Origin: Yamagishiella unicocca
Taxonomy: Eukaryota > Chlorophyta > Chlorophyceae > Chlamydomonadales > Volvocaceae
Direction of reading: 5' to 3'
Length of the DNA stretch: 64,000 nt
Assembly: GCA_003116995.1 (NCBI GenBank)
Contig: BDSL01000030.1
Coordinates: forward strand, 186,001 to 250,000
Under the pieces are notes generated by a model. It saw only the letters and a list, made by a program, of their open reading frames with translations, ran no database searches and was not told where the DNA came from. Position 1 is the stretch's first letter; each line of letters begins with the position of its first letter. This document shows, one piece after another, positions 22,960 to 32,776 of this stretch. A program made the position numbers and the translations under genes.

Positions 22960-23513
22960 CGAAATGGCTGACAGGATATTTTGCGATGCCTTTAGGAAGC
23001 CTGCCCAGAGAAAACCTCGACCCGTGGGTCGATGCGGTCTGGGGAGGCGTGGATTCCGCACGCAACCGCTGCAAAGACAGATAGGCACCTGATGACCTTG
23101 TAAAACACGGGTCAGACCGTCTCCTGCGTCCGCCTCTTGCGGTGATTAAAGAACAGCACCGTACCGGCTTCTGTATGCTGCCCGCCGCACGAGCTAAGAA
23201 AACATCACAAGCAAGGGTACCAGTGAATCAGTACACCAACTGTAGCCCAAGCGATCCCTCATCCGGAGAAGCCAGCAGAGCGCCTCAACAAGCCGAGCTG
23301 AAACCCTCCATCTGAGACCCAAGGAGACCCCCGATCAGATCGGGCAAACAACCCGAGCAGAAGGTAAGGGTACTCCCTAATGAGCAATGTCGTGCAGGGA
23401 CCTAAGGGGGGCCCTCATGGGTCGCGGGTTAATCCGCACTGGCTGGCCCGCAACAACCAGCAGCAAGGGTGCTGCCACATAGTCGTATCATAGGCGGTAT
23501 CAAAAGATACCCT

Positions 23514-23582
23514 TTGAGATGTGGTGAGTGTAGTCATGCTGGGTAGCGTTGAGACGTGGTGAGTGTATCATGCTGGGTAGCG
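23514..23582. repeat. 35-bp tandem duplication
   Basis: Two near-identical units beginning TTGAGAYGTGGTGAGTGTA (23514-23548 and 23549-23582), differing by one substitution and one base of length. They lie between the DUF962 gene and the T/A-coding minisatellite and may belong to the retroelement remnant that follows. Confidence 0.8.
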
Positions 23583-23614
23583 CCTCGAAGTTCTTCAATG
23601 TATGATGTATGACA

Positions 23615-24250
23615 AGTCGCTCCTACCACCGCAGCTACCACTGCAACCGCCACTGCTACCACCACAACCGCCGCTGCCACCACCGCGACTGCCAATGCTA
23701 CCACCACAACTGCCGCTGCTACCTCCTTTCCCGCCAGTGCTACCACCACAACCGCCCTACCACCACCACAACCGCCCCTGCACCCACCGCAACCGCCGCT
23801 ACCACCGCAACCGCCCCTGCTGCCACCACAATCACCCCTGCTACCGCCGCAACCGCCCCTGCTACCACCGCCACCGCCCTTGCTGCCACCGCAACCGCCG
23901 CTCCTACCACCGCAACCGCCGCTGCCGCCACCGCCACCGCCCCTGCCACCACCTCAACCGCCCCTCCTCTCACCGCGACTGTTGATGCTACCACCACAAG
24001 CGCCGCTCGTACCACCCCTACTACCACCCCTACTACCACCCCTACTACCGCCGCAACTGCCCCTCCTAATGCCGCAACGTCTGATACCACCACAACCGCC
24101 CCTGACACCACCATAGGCCCCTGCCACGCACACAACTGCCCATACCACCACCATAACCGCCCCTCGTAACCACGCAACCGCCCCTGCCACTACTGCGACC
24201 ACGGCTGCTACCTCCTTTACCGCCCCTGCTACCACCGCACTCGCCGTGCG
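23615..24250 (+). repeat. Degenerate CCACCGCAACCGCC-type minisatellite
   Basis: Roughly 630 bp of imperfect units such as CTACCACCGCAACCGCC, with a later block of CCACCCCTACTA. It is open in two plus-strand frames and one minus-strand frame over hundreds of bases, giving Thr/Ala-, His/Asn/Arg/Cys- or Val/Ala-rich translations. The open frames follow from the repeat period and are not evidence of a protein. It runs directly into the LINE fragment. Confidence 0.85.
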
Positions 24251-24703
24251 GTGTGCCGGCTGGAGAGCATCCAGGGGCGGGTACACCACTTTTGGTTCTG
24301 CCCGGTGGCTCAAGCAGTGATTGTCCAACTCGAGACCCAGCTCGGTGCAGGGGTGACACGGGCGCAAGTTTGGTTGTTGCAAGCACCTCCCGGGGTACAG
24401 CCCTGCGTCTGGGATGTAGTAGTCCTGGCGGCTATGACTGCCATGGAGGTGGGGCGCCGGTTTATGGCCGCGGCCTTGAAAAGGGCGGATGCTGGTGGTC
24501 CCCCTCTTACTCCGGGAAGTGGTCTTCTGGATCGTGCCATTCGCCGTGGGGTGGTGGAGTTTTGGGCCCTCCTGAGGGGCTTTGCTGCGTTGGGGCTTCC
24601 CCAGAAAGGCGGGGATGCAGTGGGGCCTCGGCATCCGTTCTTGCGGGTTGTCGCCAGTCGCCTTGTGTGCGGGGGACCGGCGGAGGTACTGGTGGATTCG
24701 TGA
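24243..24703 (+). mobile_element. L1-type LINE fragment (C-terminal end of ORF2)
   Basis: The plus frame encodes AVCRLESIQGRVHHFWFCP, a Cys/His knuckle of the zf-RVT type found after the reverse transcriptase of L1-like elements, then CVWDVVVLAAMTAMEVGRR and FWALLRGFAALGLPQKGGD followed by HPFLRV, and a stop at 24701-24703. This order matches the carboxy-terminal tail of volvocine L1 LINE ORF2 proteins as I remember them. The endonuclease and reverse transcriptase are missing, so this is a 5'-truncated copy. The remaining frame is intact, which suggests a fairly recent insertion. The 3' flank to about 24950 probably contains the element's 3'UTR. Confidence 0.7.
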
Positions 24704-26337
24704 TCGGCCCGGGTTGTCTTGGGGAGCGGGGTTTCCCGTGCTTCTTACTCTCCGGCTTTATATGCGCGTTGAGCCCTGCTAGGGTCCGTGCCTTTTGCCG
24801 TACATACTGTACAGTAACCACCCCAACCTGCTGCTGCTGTTCTATATTGCAGGCTCCAACAGCGCCACCGGCCCATCCAGCCAAGCAAGAAGCTAGTCCA
24901 CTGCCGTGTATACATAGTCAAAGACATTACTAGCTTTATATCCGTGCCTAGCTAGCTATGCCTTTCCCGTGCCTAGCCTGGCCTAGCTATTGCCGCCCTG
25001 CCGCTGCTTGCGCCCCCAACGCGCAGCACCAACAGCTGCTGCCTGTGCTGCAGAAAGCAGGTAGGTAGGAAGCCTAGGACAGCTGCGTGCGCATGCATAC
25101 ATGCATCCACAGACCCCGGCAGATGCCAGCTGCTGCTGCGTTGCAGATGCCAGCCTCGGCAGATGCCCGCTGCGACAGATGCCGGCCCCGGCAGATGCGA
25201 TGCCCGCTGCGACAGATGCCAGCTGCTGCCGGGACAAAGATACTGCCGCCATGCATACCAGAAAAATGCCGTGCAATGCATGCGTACGTTCATTTAGGGC
25301 TTTTCGCAGGTGATGCCCGCCCGCGGCAGCAAACATTATTTCTGCGCGCACTGCTTGCGCCGCCTTCTGCCCCATGTACACGTACGGCCTCTATCCGTCC
25401 GCGTGTGCTGCCGCCGCCTGAACGGTTACAGGCTTCCTGTGCGTGTCAACTATGTTTGCATCTTTGCAATCTAGTTTGGGTGTGCAATGTTTTTGCGCCG
25501 AGGACATACAGAAGAGGCAATGGGTATATAGTAAATATCAGAAGGGTGCATCATGCACCAATGGTCATTATACGTCATCCACATCCTGCTGTAGCGAATT
25601 CCCACCGCACCCAATGATCCGGCCCCCCCGCCCCGGCCGCTCTGCCTTTACACGGCAGCCGTGTGAATTGTTGAATGTTAAACTACAAGCACGCAACGTT
25701 AACACAGAACGGCGCGCGCTGCCGTCAGCAGCAACGCATATTGTCTGCGCACGCCTGGATGCAGGCCACCCATACAGGCGGCCGCCGCCTTTACACCCCC
25801 CAACAAGCCCAGTCCGAGCACGGAACCGGCCCCCACCGGCCCACACGGGACACCACGACCACGGCCCGCCTCTGTGATCGTGCACAGTGACCGGTGCAGC
25901 GCCACTGCCGGCAGTAACTGTGGCATCCCTGGCGGTGATGGCGGCAGCCCCGGCCTCGACGCTGTCACTCCGCCAAGCGCCACTGCCGTCGTCGCAGTCA
26001 CGCCAGCCGAGAGCCGTATAGGGGCCGCATTGGCCACCACTGGTGGCATCTGCCACCGCCGCAACCACGGCGCCTGGGACCATAGCGGCGGCGCCAGGGG
26101 CTCCACCGCCGCTGCCGGCGGTGCTGCCGGCGGCACCACCCACGCCGCCATCTCCCTCAGCTGGCAACGCGGCTCGTCGTACCGCGCGCTCTCCAGCCAC
26201 TGCACGGCTGCCGGCTGCGGAGGTAACCCTGCTCCAGCCACCGTCAGATGCCGCTGCAGCGCCGGCGCCACGGTGGCAGGGGCCGCCATATCGCCCGTTA
26301 CCACCGCCACCATCGCTGCCGGTGGGGACCCGTCGCT
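24704..26337. other. LINE 3' flank and SerRS 3'UTR region
   Basis: No gene recognised. 24900-24990 is an AT-richer stretch with repeated CTAGCTAG/GCCTAGC words. 25110-25235 has degenerate GACAGATGCCAGCTGCTGC units. 25790-26337 is probably the SerRS 3'UTR, rich in GCCGCCGGC and open in several frames. TTACA at 25791-25795 (TGTAA on the minus strand) is its likely polyadenylation signal. Confidence 0.45.
25791..25795 (-). terminator. Candidate TGTAA polyadenylation signal of SerRS
   Basis: TGTAA on the minus strand about 540 bp past the SerRS stop; a second lies near 25645. Confidence 0.4.
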
Positions 26338-29300
26338 TCACGAGCTGGCCTCCACCGCCGGCGCCGGTGGCGCAACCGACACCGGCGACGCCGCCGGCGC
26401 TGCCTTGGGCACGTCCACCAGCTTGCCCTTGGCGTCAAACTGCTTGCGGAAGGGGATGAACTCCATGCCCATCATGTATGGCCGCAGCGCCTCCGGCACA
26501 CGCACGCCCTCCGGGGTCTGGTAGTTCTCCAGCACGCAACACAAGGTGCGCTCCGTGGCGGAGAGGGTGCTGTTGAGCATGTGCACGTAGGCCTTGTTGG
26601 CTTCACCGGGTGCGCCCTTGGGGGTGCGCAGCCGGATGTCCAGGCGGCGCGACTGCGGGGCGGAGCAGGGGGGTTTGGTTGAGAGGAAACCCCATAGGGG
26701 GGTTCGGGTTGGGTGAGGTGGGGTGAGACGCGTGGTGCAGGGCGCAGGGGCGGGAGGGGGTCGAGTCCGGGGTGCGTGAGTGCAGGCAATTTGCTTTAGA
26801 TAACGACGGGCGAGGGTGAACAAAATTGATGGAAATCTTAACACGCCACTGGTCAGCCCCCACCCCTCCCGCGGCTAGCCCCCTCCTGCTAGCCCGCGCT
26901 CGTGCCTGGTAGTCAAGGCAGTTGGAGCAGGACACCAGCTCCCGGAAGGTGGCGGAGGCGGGGAACCAGGCCTCCAGGTCATACTTCTTGGAGGCGGCGT
27001 TGTTGAGCTCGCCGGACACGATGTTGACCACACGGTATGGCAGGCCCAGGGACTGGAAGGGGGCGGGGGGGAGGCAGCGAGGAACCGCGTTAAATGACAT
27101 AGGACAAAGAGAAAATGAAAGACGAGTTGAGGAACGGATTTTACGGGGGCGGGAGCGTTGTGGCGCCGGGCGGGTGCGAGACGGAGGGGTCTGTTTGGAT
27201 GAATGGATGTTAGGTACAGGGCTGATGGTTGGGTGTGCTCGCCTCACATTCCTTGGCCTCAGCTTTATGATGGGTCATGCCGCTGCACGTCGACGTGTAA
27301 TGGGACAGCTGCACGACAGCCGCATGAAGCACGCAGGGAGCGACGTCAGTCTGCGGGCATCCCCCGCCATGCGGCCGCTCCGCTGCACCTAGTCCCTGTC
27401 CTGGTCCCTGTCCTGGTGTGCAAAGCTGCCCTTCTCATGTGCACGTGGTTGATGGCACGAGGGCTTCAGCGGCAGCGTGCACCGGACGTGTGGCCAGCTG
27501 CAAGCCGCCTGCTGATGCACGAGTCCGAGCGCTAGATGATCGGGACACTCTCCTCTCCTCGGTCCCTCCCCAAAATCCCCCGCACGTATTCGCCGGCTGT
27601 TTCTATCCTCCGTCTCCAATGTTGTGTAACCGGGTCTTCTCGCCCCCCCCCTCGCTGTCCGCCGACCATGCGCCCTCTGTCTTGTCGTTTTTCGTGTCAC
27701 CGGTTTCACACCGCCCAACCTGATAGAAGTCCTCGCTGTTCCCCAGCATCTCCTCCATCGACTCCCAGCTGGCGTTGCCCTCGGGCGAGGCAATCACGAA
27801 CTGTTCCACCTTTTCAAACTGGTGAATCCTGGGGTACGGCAGGGCAATGGACGCACCATAAGCGGGGAACGAAGGCGAGCCACGCGAGCCGAGCGTGCAT
27901 GCCTTAGCTCACGTAGAGAGGAGCCGCGGACGAAGCCGCCGCTCGGGACCCTCTGGATTAACACGTCATGCTGGTAGCATAGCACCGGCAGAAGCCAGCG
28001 CCGCCAAGGTGAACACCGCCACCGCCACCCCAACCGACCGCACCCCTCTGCGGATGAAGATTGAAATCCCCAAACACCCGCCCCCGGGCCCCCCGGCTCC
28101 ACTCCGCCCCTCCACTCCGCCCCTCCACACCCACCTGAAAATGCCCAGCGTGTCGCGGCCGTGGCTGCCCACCTCCTTTCGGAAGCAGGTCGAGTAGCCC
28201 ACGTACTTGGTGGGCAAGTCTGCTTTCTCGAACCAGCCCTTGCGGTGCATGGCGCACAGGGTCTGCTCGGAGGTGGCGATCAGGTACTTGTCGTCGCCCT
28301 CACCTGGGGGCCCAGGGGGGAGGGAGGAGGGACATGTAGGCGGAGGAGCCCCCACTGGCCGGCTGGCCTTGCTTCATGCTCCTCCCCCTCAGCTCCATCC
28401 GCCGTGCTGTTTGGCCCGGTGCCTCTCCCCCTACCCCTCTCCGCTCCAGTGCTCCACTCCTCTGTCGGGTTTCGGCCCGCTGGGAGTTTCCTCGCTGCCC
28501 CTCTCTTCTGACTCCTTGCTCCTGCCCGCCTGGGGCCCCCCTGGTGGTCGTGTACCCAGCTTTCCCCCACCCCCGGAAATCGTGTTCTTGGCTGAGCGTC
28601 CTGGCGTTTCTTGGCCAGCCTGTCCGCCCATGACCCGCTGCTGGCCCACCCTGACACCGTGGGCGTGGTCTACGCAGCCTCCGCCCAGCCCGCTTCCCCG
28701 ACCGCTCCGGTATCTCATTTCCACGGAAACGGTCCGTACACGGCCTGGGACGGAGCCGGGCTCCGATGCGTCTCACTCCATCATTTCTCAGCCCGCCACC
28801 CAAGTTCTCCCAGGTGTGACTCACATGCTACCGCACTTGACTTAGTAGCTTAAATTTAAAAAGGCCGAAAACGGGCCACATCTATAGGTCGCTCGGTAGC
28901 CGAACCATGTTGTACGCCATGCGCACGACGTGTCCGCAAAGTATTCGTCATTTAGTTTCGGCCCTCCGTTTCCTATGTCGTGTAACCGGGCCTCCTCGCC
29001 AACCCTTCGGAGGTCGTGTAACCGGGTCTTCTCCAGCATGGGTCCACAACTATGTGTCCGAAGACACTGCGCCAGCTAGTATACCTACGTCATGTAACCG
29101 GTCCTTATGCCATCCACCCGGGTCCTTACGCCACCCACCCGGTCATGTAACCCGAGTTTTCTCGTCGTCCCCCCGCGAGGTCTGTAACCAGGTCTCCTCG
29201 CCGGGTCCCCTGGAGTTCGTTAACAGGGTCTTCTCACACCCCCCGGAGGTCCCTTCCTCACCCGTGACCTTGTACAGCTCGTCGTCGAACTGGCTCAGCT

Positions 29301-32109
29301 GCGCGCACTCCGCCATGATCTCCTGTCGCATGAAGAAGGGCGTCTGCACCGGGGCGTAGCCGCGCTTGTACGCGAAATGCACCGCCGCGTTGATGAGCGC
29401 CTGGTTCAGCAGCACACCCTCGTTCATCAGGTAGTAGCCGCGACCGCCGGCAACCTGGCGGGGAGGCGGGGCAGGGCAGACGGCGTGAGGGGATGTTACG
29501 TGGTGGACAGTAAGGGCCGAGGGGCAGCGTTAGACGGGGGCCGCCGGGGGCGCCTCATCAAGACTCGAAATCATCAAAGCGCGTCGTCGTCCGTAGGCCT
29601 TGCCACTGCCCACCAGCCTCACGCACACCTGAGCCCGGCCCCATCGTGCTACAAACCCCACCCTCCCAAACCCCGCGACTGGATTGTGCAAATACCCTCC
29701 TCCTCCAAGCCCTCCATCATCGCCACCTCGCCCAAGCGGTCCGCCACCTACTCCACAGTCGCCAGTACCAATGCCTCCAGACACGCGGCTATGGTCAACG
29801 GCCCGAGCGAGTTACGCAGCCACCGAAGGCTTGGTTGGATAGTTCGGTCTCCAGCGAACGCGCCCACGCACCGCTAACATCCAGCCCATCTCCCAGCCCG
29901 TCCTTATCTCGGTGCACACCCAGGACCCAGCCGCAGCCCCAGCCCGGCTCCCTTTCCTCGCGGACGGCGTCCCAGGCGGTCGTCACCAGCGCACACGCCC
30001 GCGGCAAACTGTGGGAACAGCTGATCCGTCCCTCTCTTAACCCATCTGCAAAACGCCGAGGCGCAGGTCGCTCCCTTCGGCCCGCTGACCGGATCGCCTC
30101 CCGGCTGCAGGCTAGGAGGCACCGATTGCTCCCTCCAATGCGGCGCTACCTGCGCTATGCCCCTTCCTTCCGTACGTCCCACCGATGCGTCCATCAGCAC
30201 CAGCGCAGGCAGCTTCCGACGCGCCGAAGGCTCCGCTGTGGCCGCAGCAGCAGCGGCGACAGCAGCAGTAGTGACCCTGCAGGTCCACCTCGTCTCGCCA
30301 CCTGCCCAAAACACCCTCAACCACCTGATGGTGGTGCACCGCCGCCTGCCCGCCCTTTGCCCCGTGCTGAACTCCCTCCCTACACACCGGGCCCGGGCCC
30401 CTGGGGCAGGAGGCTGCCCTGCTGTGGCATACCCACCATTCGAGACCATTGCCTCCTCCACCGACGCACCGGTTCACTTCCTACCCATCAAAACGTCTCC
30501 TTAGCCAGCCGCGTCACTTCACCGGGTCGACTGGACTCGCGGGACTCGCCCTCCGGTTTCCGGTATCAACACCCAATCCACCAGCGCGTATCGCAACATC
30601 GAGCGCGTGTTTCAATCCTTTCGGCCGCTTTGTATTGCCATTCTTCCGTTGCCGATTCACAAGGGTTTACTCCCCACCCCACCCCACCCTCCGGGACCGG
30701 ACCGCGATGTCCGCTCTCCCATAGCTCACCAACTCCCCCAGTTCTCCTGCTAGCGCCCAAAACCGGTTCTGCGAAACGTTTCCGTGCGTCGCGCGGGGTC
30801 CTCGCTTCCGGTCGTCTCGCCGTAGCCGCTTTAGCTTAGCCGCCAAAGGTCATATTACGACCTTCGGCTTTAGTATCCCCAACCCGGTTCTCCAGCATGC
30901 ATCTCAAAACGTCTGTTTTAAACGGTTTTTTCGGGCATCCACGGGTCTCCCTCGACCCCCCCCCTCACCTCCTGGCCCGCCTCCAGGTTCACAATGCCCA
31001 GCAGCTGCACCAGGTCCACGTGGTTGTACAGCTTCTTGCCGTTCTCCACGGCAGGGCGCGGCTCGCCAAACGTCTTCACGACAGCGTTGTTAGCCTGTAG
31101 GCCGAGGGCGGCGGGTGCGGCGGTGGAGCCCACAGCGTGGCTGCTACAGGGAAGCCGGTCGCGTGAGGAGAGGGGGCACCATGGGCGAGGTTGTGGGGCC
31201 TTGCAAGCTCGTTGGTTTGGGGGCTGCTGAGTGCGGAGTTCGCACGTACCTCGTCCTGGCTGATCGGCACGCTGTCGTGCACGATGTTGCCAATAGCCAC
31301 CAGCTTGGCATCGCGCCGAAGGATGACCTCCTTCTCCTTCTCCTCCGTCTGCTGGATGTTCTTCTTCATCTCTTTGCTCTTCTCCTGCAGCTCGTCCGAG
31401 TTACCGCCGGCCTGGGGGGTGCGGAGAGGTACGGGCTGCTGGTTGGGAGGGAGACTTGGAGGGAAGGAAAGCAAGCAGGCTGACAGGGTAGCCGTAAGAA
31501 AGAAGGAGGTGGAGAGGGCGAAGCGGTGGGGGAAGGTGGAATGTGGGGAGGCGCGGTTAGCTCTGGCCTGGAGGTAACTGCCGTGGGAGCTGCCGGTTGT
31601 TGGTAACCGACGAGGCTGCGGTGTGGAGCTGTCAGGATTGTGGCCGGCATGGATTGGGTATAAGGGTGATTCCGCCGTCGGTGTGGAGGCGCACCTTGCG
31701 GATGGTGGCAATCTCCTTGTTAAGCGCATTGAACTCCTTGTTCAGCTGATCTAGCTGAAAGCGCACTGCGAACGGCAAGCAACAAAACGGGAGTTTAGGA
31801 CGCTATTAAACTTACTGGAGCTGTTGTTTGCCGCCTGCGCGAGAAGCTGGCCCACACGCAGCGGCATCAGTCGCCGTCGCCGAGACTCACCTTGCCGCCA
31901 CTCTGTGTCCAGCTCAATCACCTGATCTACCAGTGACACATCTGAGAAGCGCCTCCGCTGGGACTCGCGCACAACCTCCGGGTCGCCGCCCTTTTCTGCA
32001 AGCGCGACAAGTCGTCATGTGATCGGCAGTCCGCCTAGAAGAAACACGAGCTGTCGGCAATGTTTACAAGCAGGATCGCACCTGTCCTAAAAAGATTAAT
32101 GTCAAGCAT
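26338..32109 (-). CDS. Seryl-tRNA synthetase, cytosolic
   Basis: Class II enzyme that charges tRNA-Ser (and tRNA-Sec) with serine. Ten minus-strand exons join in phase: 32109-32082, 31995-31891, 31765-31695, 31411-31250, 31094-30969, 29454-29262, 28303-28135, 27828-27720, 27052-26906, 26652-26338 (about 474 aa). It starts MLDINLFR and runs into [17 protein letters not shown], followed by the two-helix coiled-coil arm ([15 protein letters not shown] ... [19 protein letters not shown]). Catalytic landmarks: [15 protein letters not shown] (motif 1), [33 protein letters not shown] (motif 2), FREFLVSCSN-like [14 protein letters not shown], and [18 protein letters not shown] (motif 3). The plant-type start and lack of a transit peptide indicate the cytosolic enzyme. 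Odd: the intron after exon 9 has a GC donor (CAG|GCACG), and the C-terminal tail is Ala/Pro/Val-rich. Confidence 0.95.
27607..27650 (-). repeat. Intronic repeat copy (SerRS intron 8)
   Basis: On the minus (gene-sense) strand this reads GCGAGAAGACCCGGTTACAC and continues ACATTGGAGACGGAGG, the leading part of the dispersed intronic repeat. It is in sense orientation on the donor side of the intron. Confidence 0.7.
28960..29250 (-). repeat. Cluster of partial intronic-repeat copies (SerRS intron 6)
   Basis: Several degenerate copies of TCGTGTAACCGGGTCTTCTC (plus strand) follow each other: near 28980, 29012, 29090, 29140, 29182 and 29213, ending close to the donor at 29261. In gene sense they begin GAGAAGACCCGGTTACA. 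The best copy (28967-29000) also keeps the CCTCCGTTTCCTATG extension. Confidence 0.7.
29470..30880. other. Long SerRS intron 5 with open but unassigned sequence
   Basis: This 1.5-kb intron is far longer than its neighbours. A plus-strand frame stays open for 29646-30839 and minus-strand frames are open too. Translations are Arg/Ser/Pro/His-rich with no recognised motif. The insert may be a non-autonomous element; I see no clear terminal repeats. Confidence 0.35.
30880..30957 (-). repeat. Intronic repeat copy, near full length (SerRS intron 5, at donor)
   Basis: In gene sense it starts about 12 nt inside the intron with GAGGGAGACCCGTGGATGCC and ends with GTTTTGAGATGCATGCTGGA followed by GAACCGGGTTGGG. 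It is a close match to the reverse copy in DDX1 intron 10. Confidence 0.85.
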
Positions 32110-32776
32110 GGCTGGGGCTTCTGGCGCCCAACTGGGAAGGAGCTAGGGAATAAAGTTGTCACAAAGGTAGTGCAAGACTGGCAAACGTATGATATATTAT
32201 TAGGGTGGGTGAGCAAAGGTTTAGGTAGGTTACCTTGTAAACAAACAATGCCTTCATGGCGGCGATGCCGTATAGAAATTTAGCCTGGGCTGTCTGACAA
32301 CTCTAATTTCAAGCCAATTCCAACTACTAGTTGTGCCTCTCTGATAACATTGTCGAACGTCCTTGGGGAACAGCCCTCGGGTCTGAACTTCTTCCTTCAT
32401 GCGTGACGCATAAACTCTGTTCCGTTTCGTTCTTAACGGCTTAGGTTCGGACAGGTTGTTTGCTTATGCAATCTGCGAAGATCCTTAGGTTCGGCAGGTC
32501 TCACGTTGTCGCTTGTGCTGGTAGCTGCAAGCGGCGCATGACCAACACAGTCTGCATGGCTGGCACATTTACGTACCAGTAAGACAGAATGCCAAAGCAT
32601 TATGCATTAATTGGCCGTTACGCCGCGGACGGGGTTGGATAGGGCCTTTCGGCTGTGCATCGCCTTCAGGGCTGAAGTTTAGCAATAATTCACTGAGACA
32701 CGTATTTTGATCGGAAGCTGTCCGATATGCGCTCCTGGTTGTACCTGCTCTCCGTGGTGCCGTCGTAAGGGGCCAC
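32110..32776. promoter_or_regulatory. Divergent promoter region between SerRS and Nudix gene
   Basis: About 670 bp, clearly more AT-rich than the genes. It contains a short direct repeat (CTTAGGTTCGG near 32440 and CTTAGGTTCGGCAGG near 32485). No other coding signal recognised. An upstream Nudix exon could lie here, because CCGTTGGCCAG at 32810-32820 would also serve as an acceptor. Confidence 0.45.

Noticed and set aside
23609..24169. Thr/Ala-rich open frame and its His/Asn- and Val/Ala-rich shadow frames
   Set aside because: These frames are open because the minisatellite unit has no stops, so length is not evidence of coding.
25100..25240. Possible CRISPR-like spaced repeat (GACAGATGCC units)
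   Set aside because: Units are short, degenerate and irregularly spaced with no unique spacers, and the genome is eukaryotic.
29646..30839. 397-codon plus-strand open frame
   Set aside because: It lies inside a SerRS intron on the opposite strand, has no recognised domain, and other frames are open too. Kept only as an unassigned insert.
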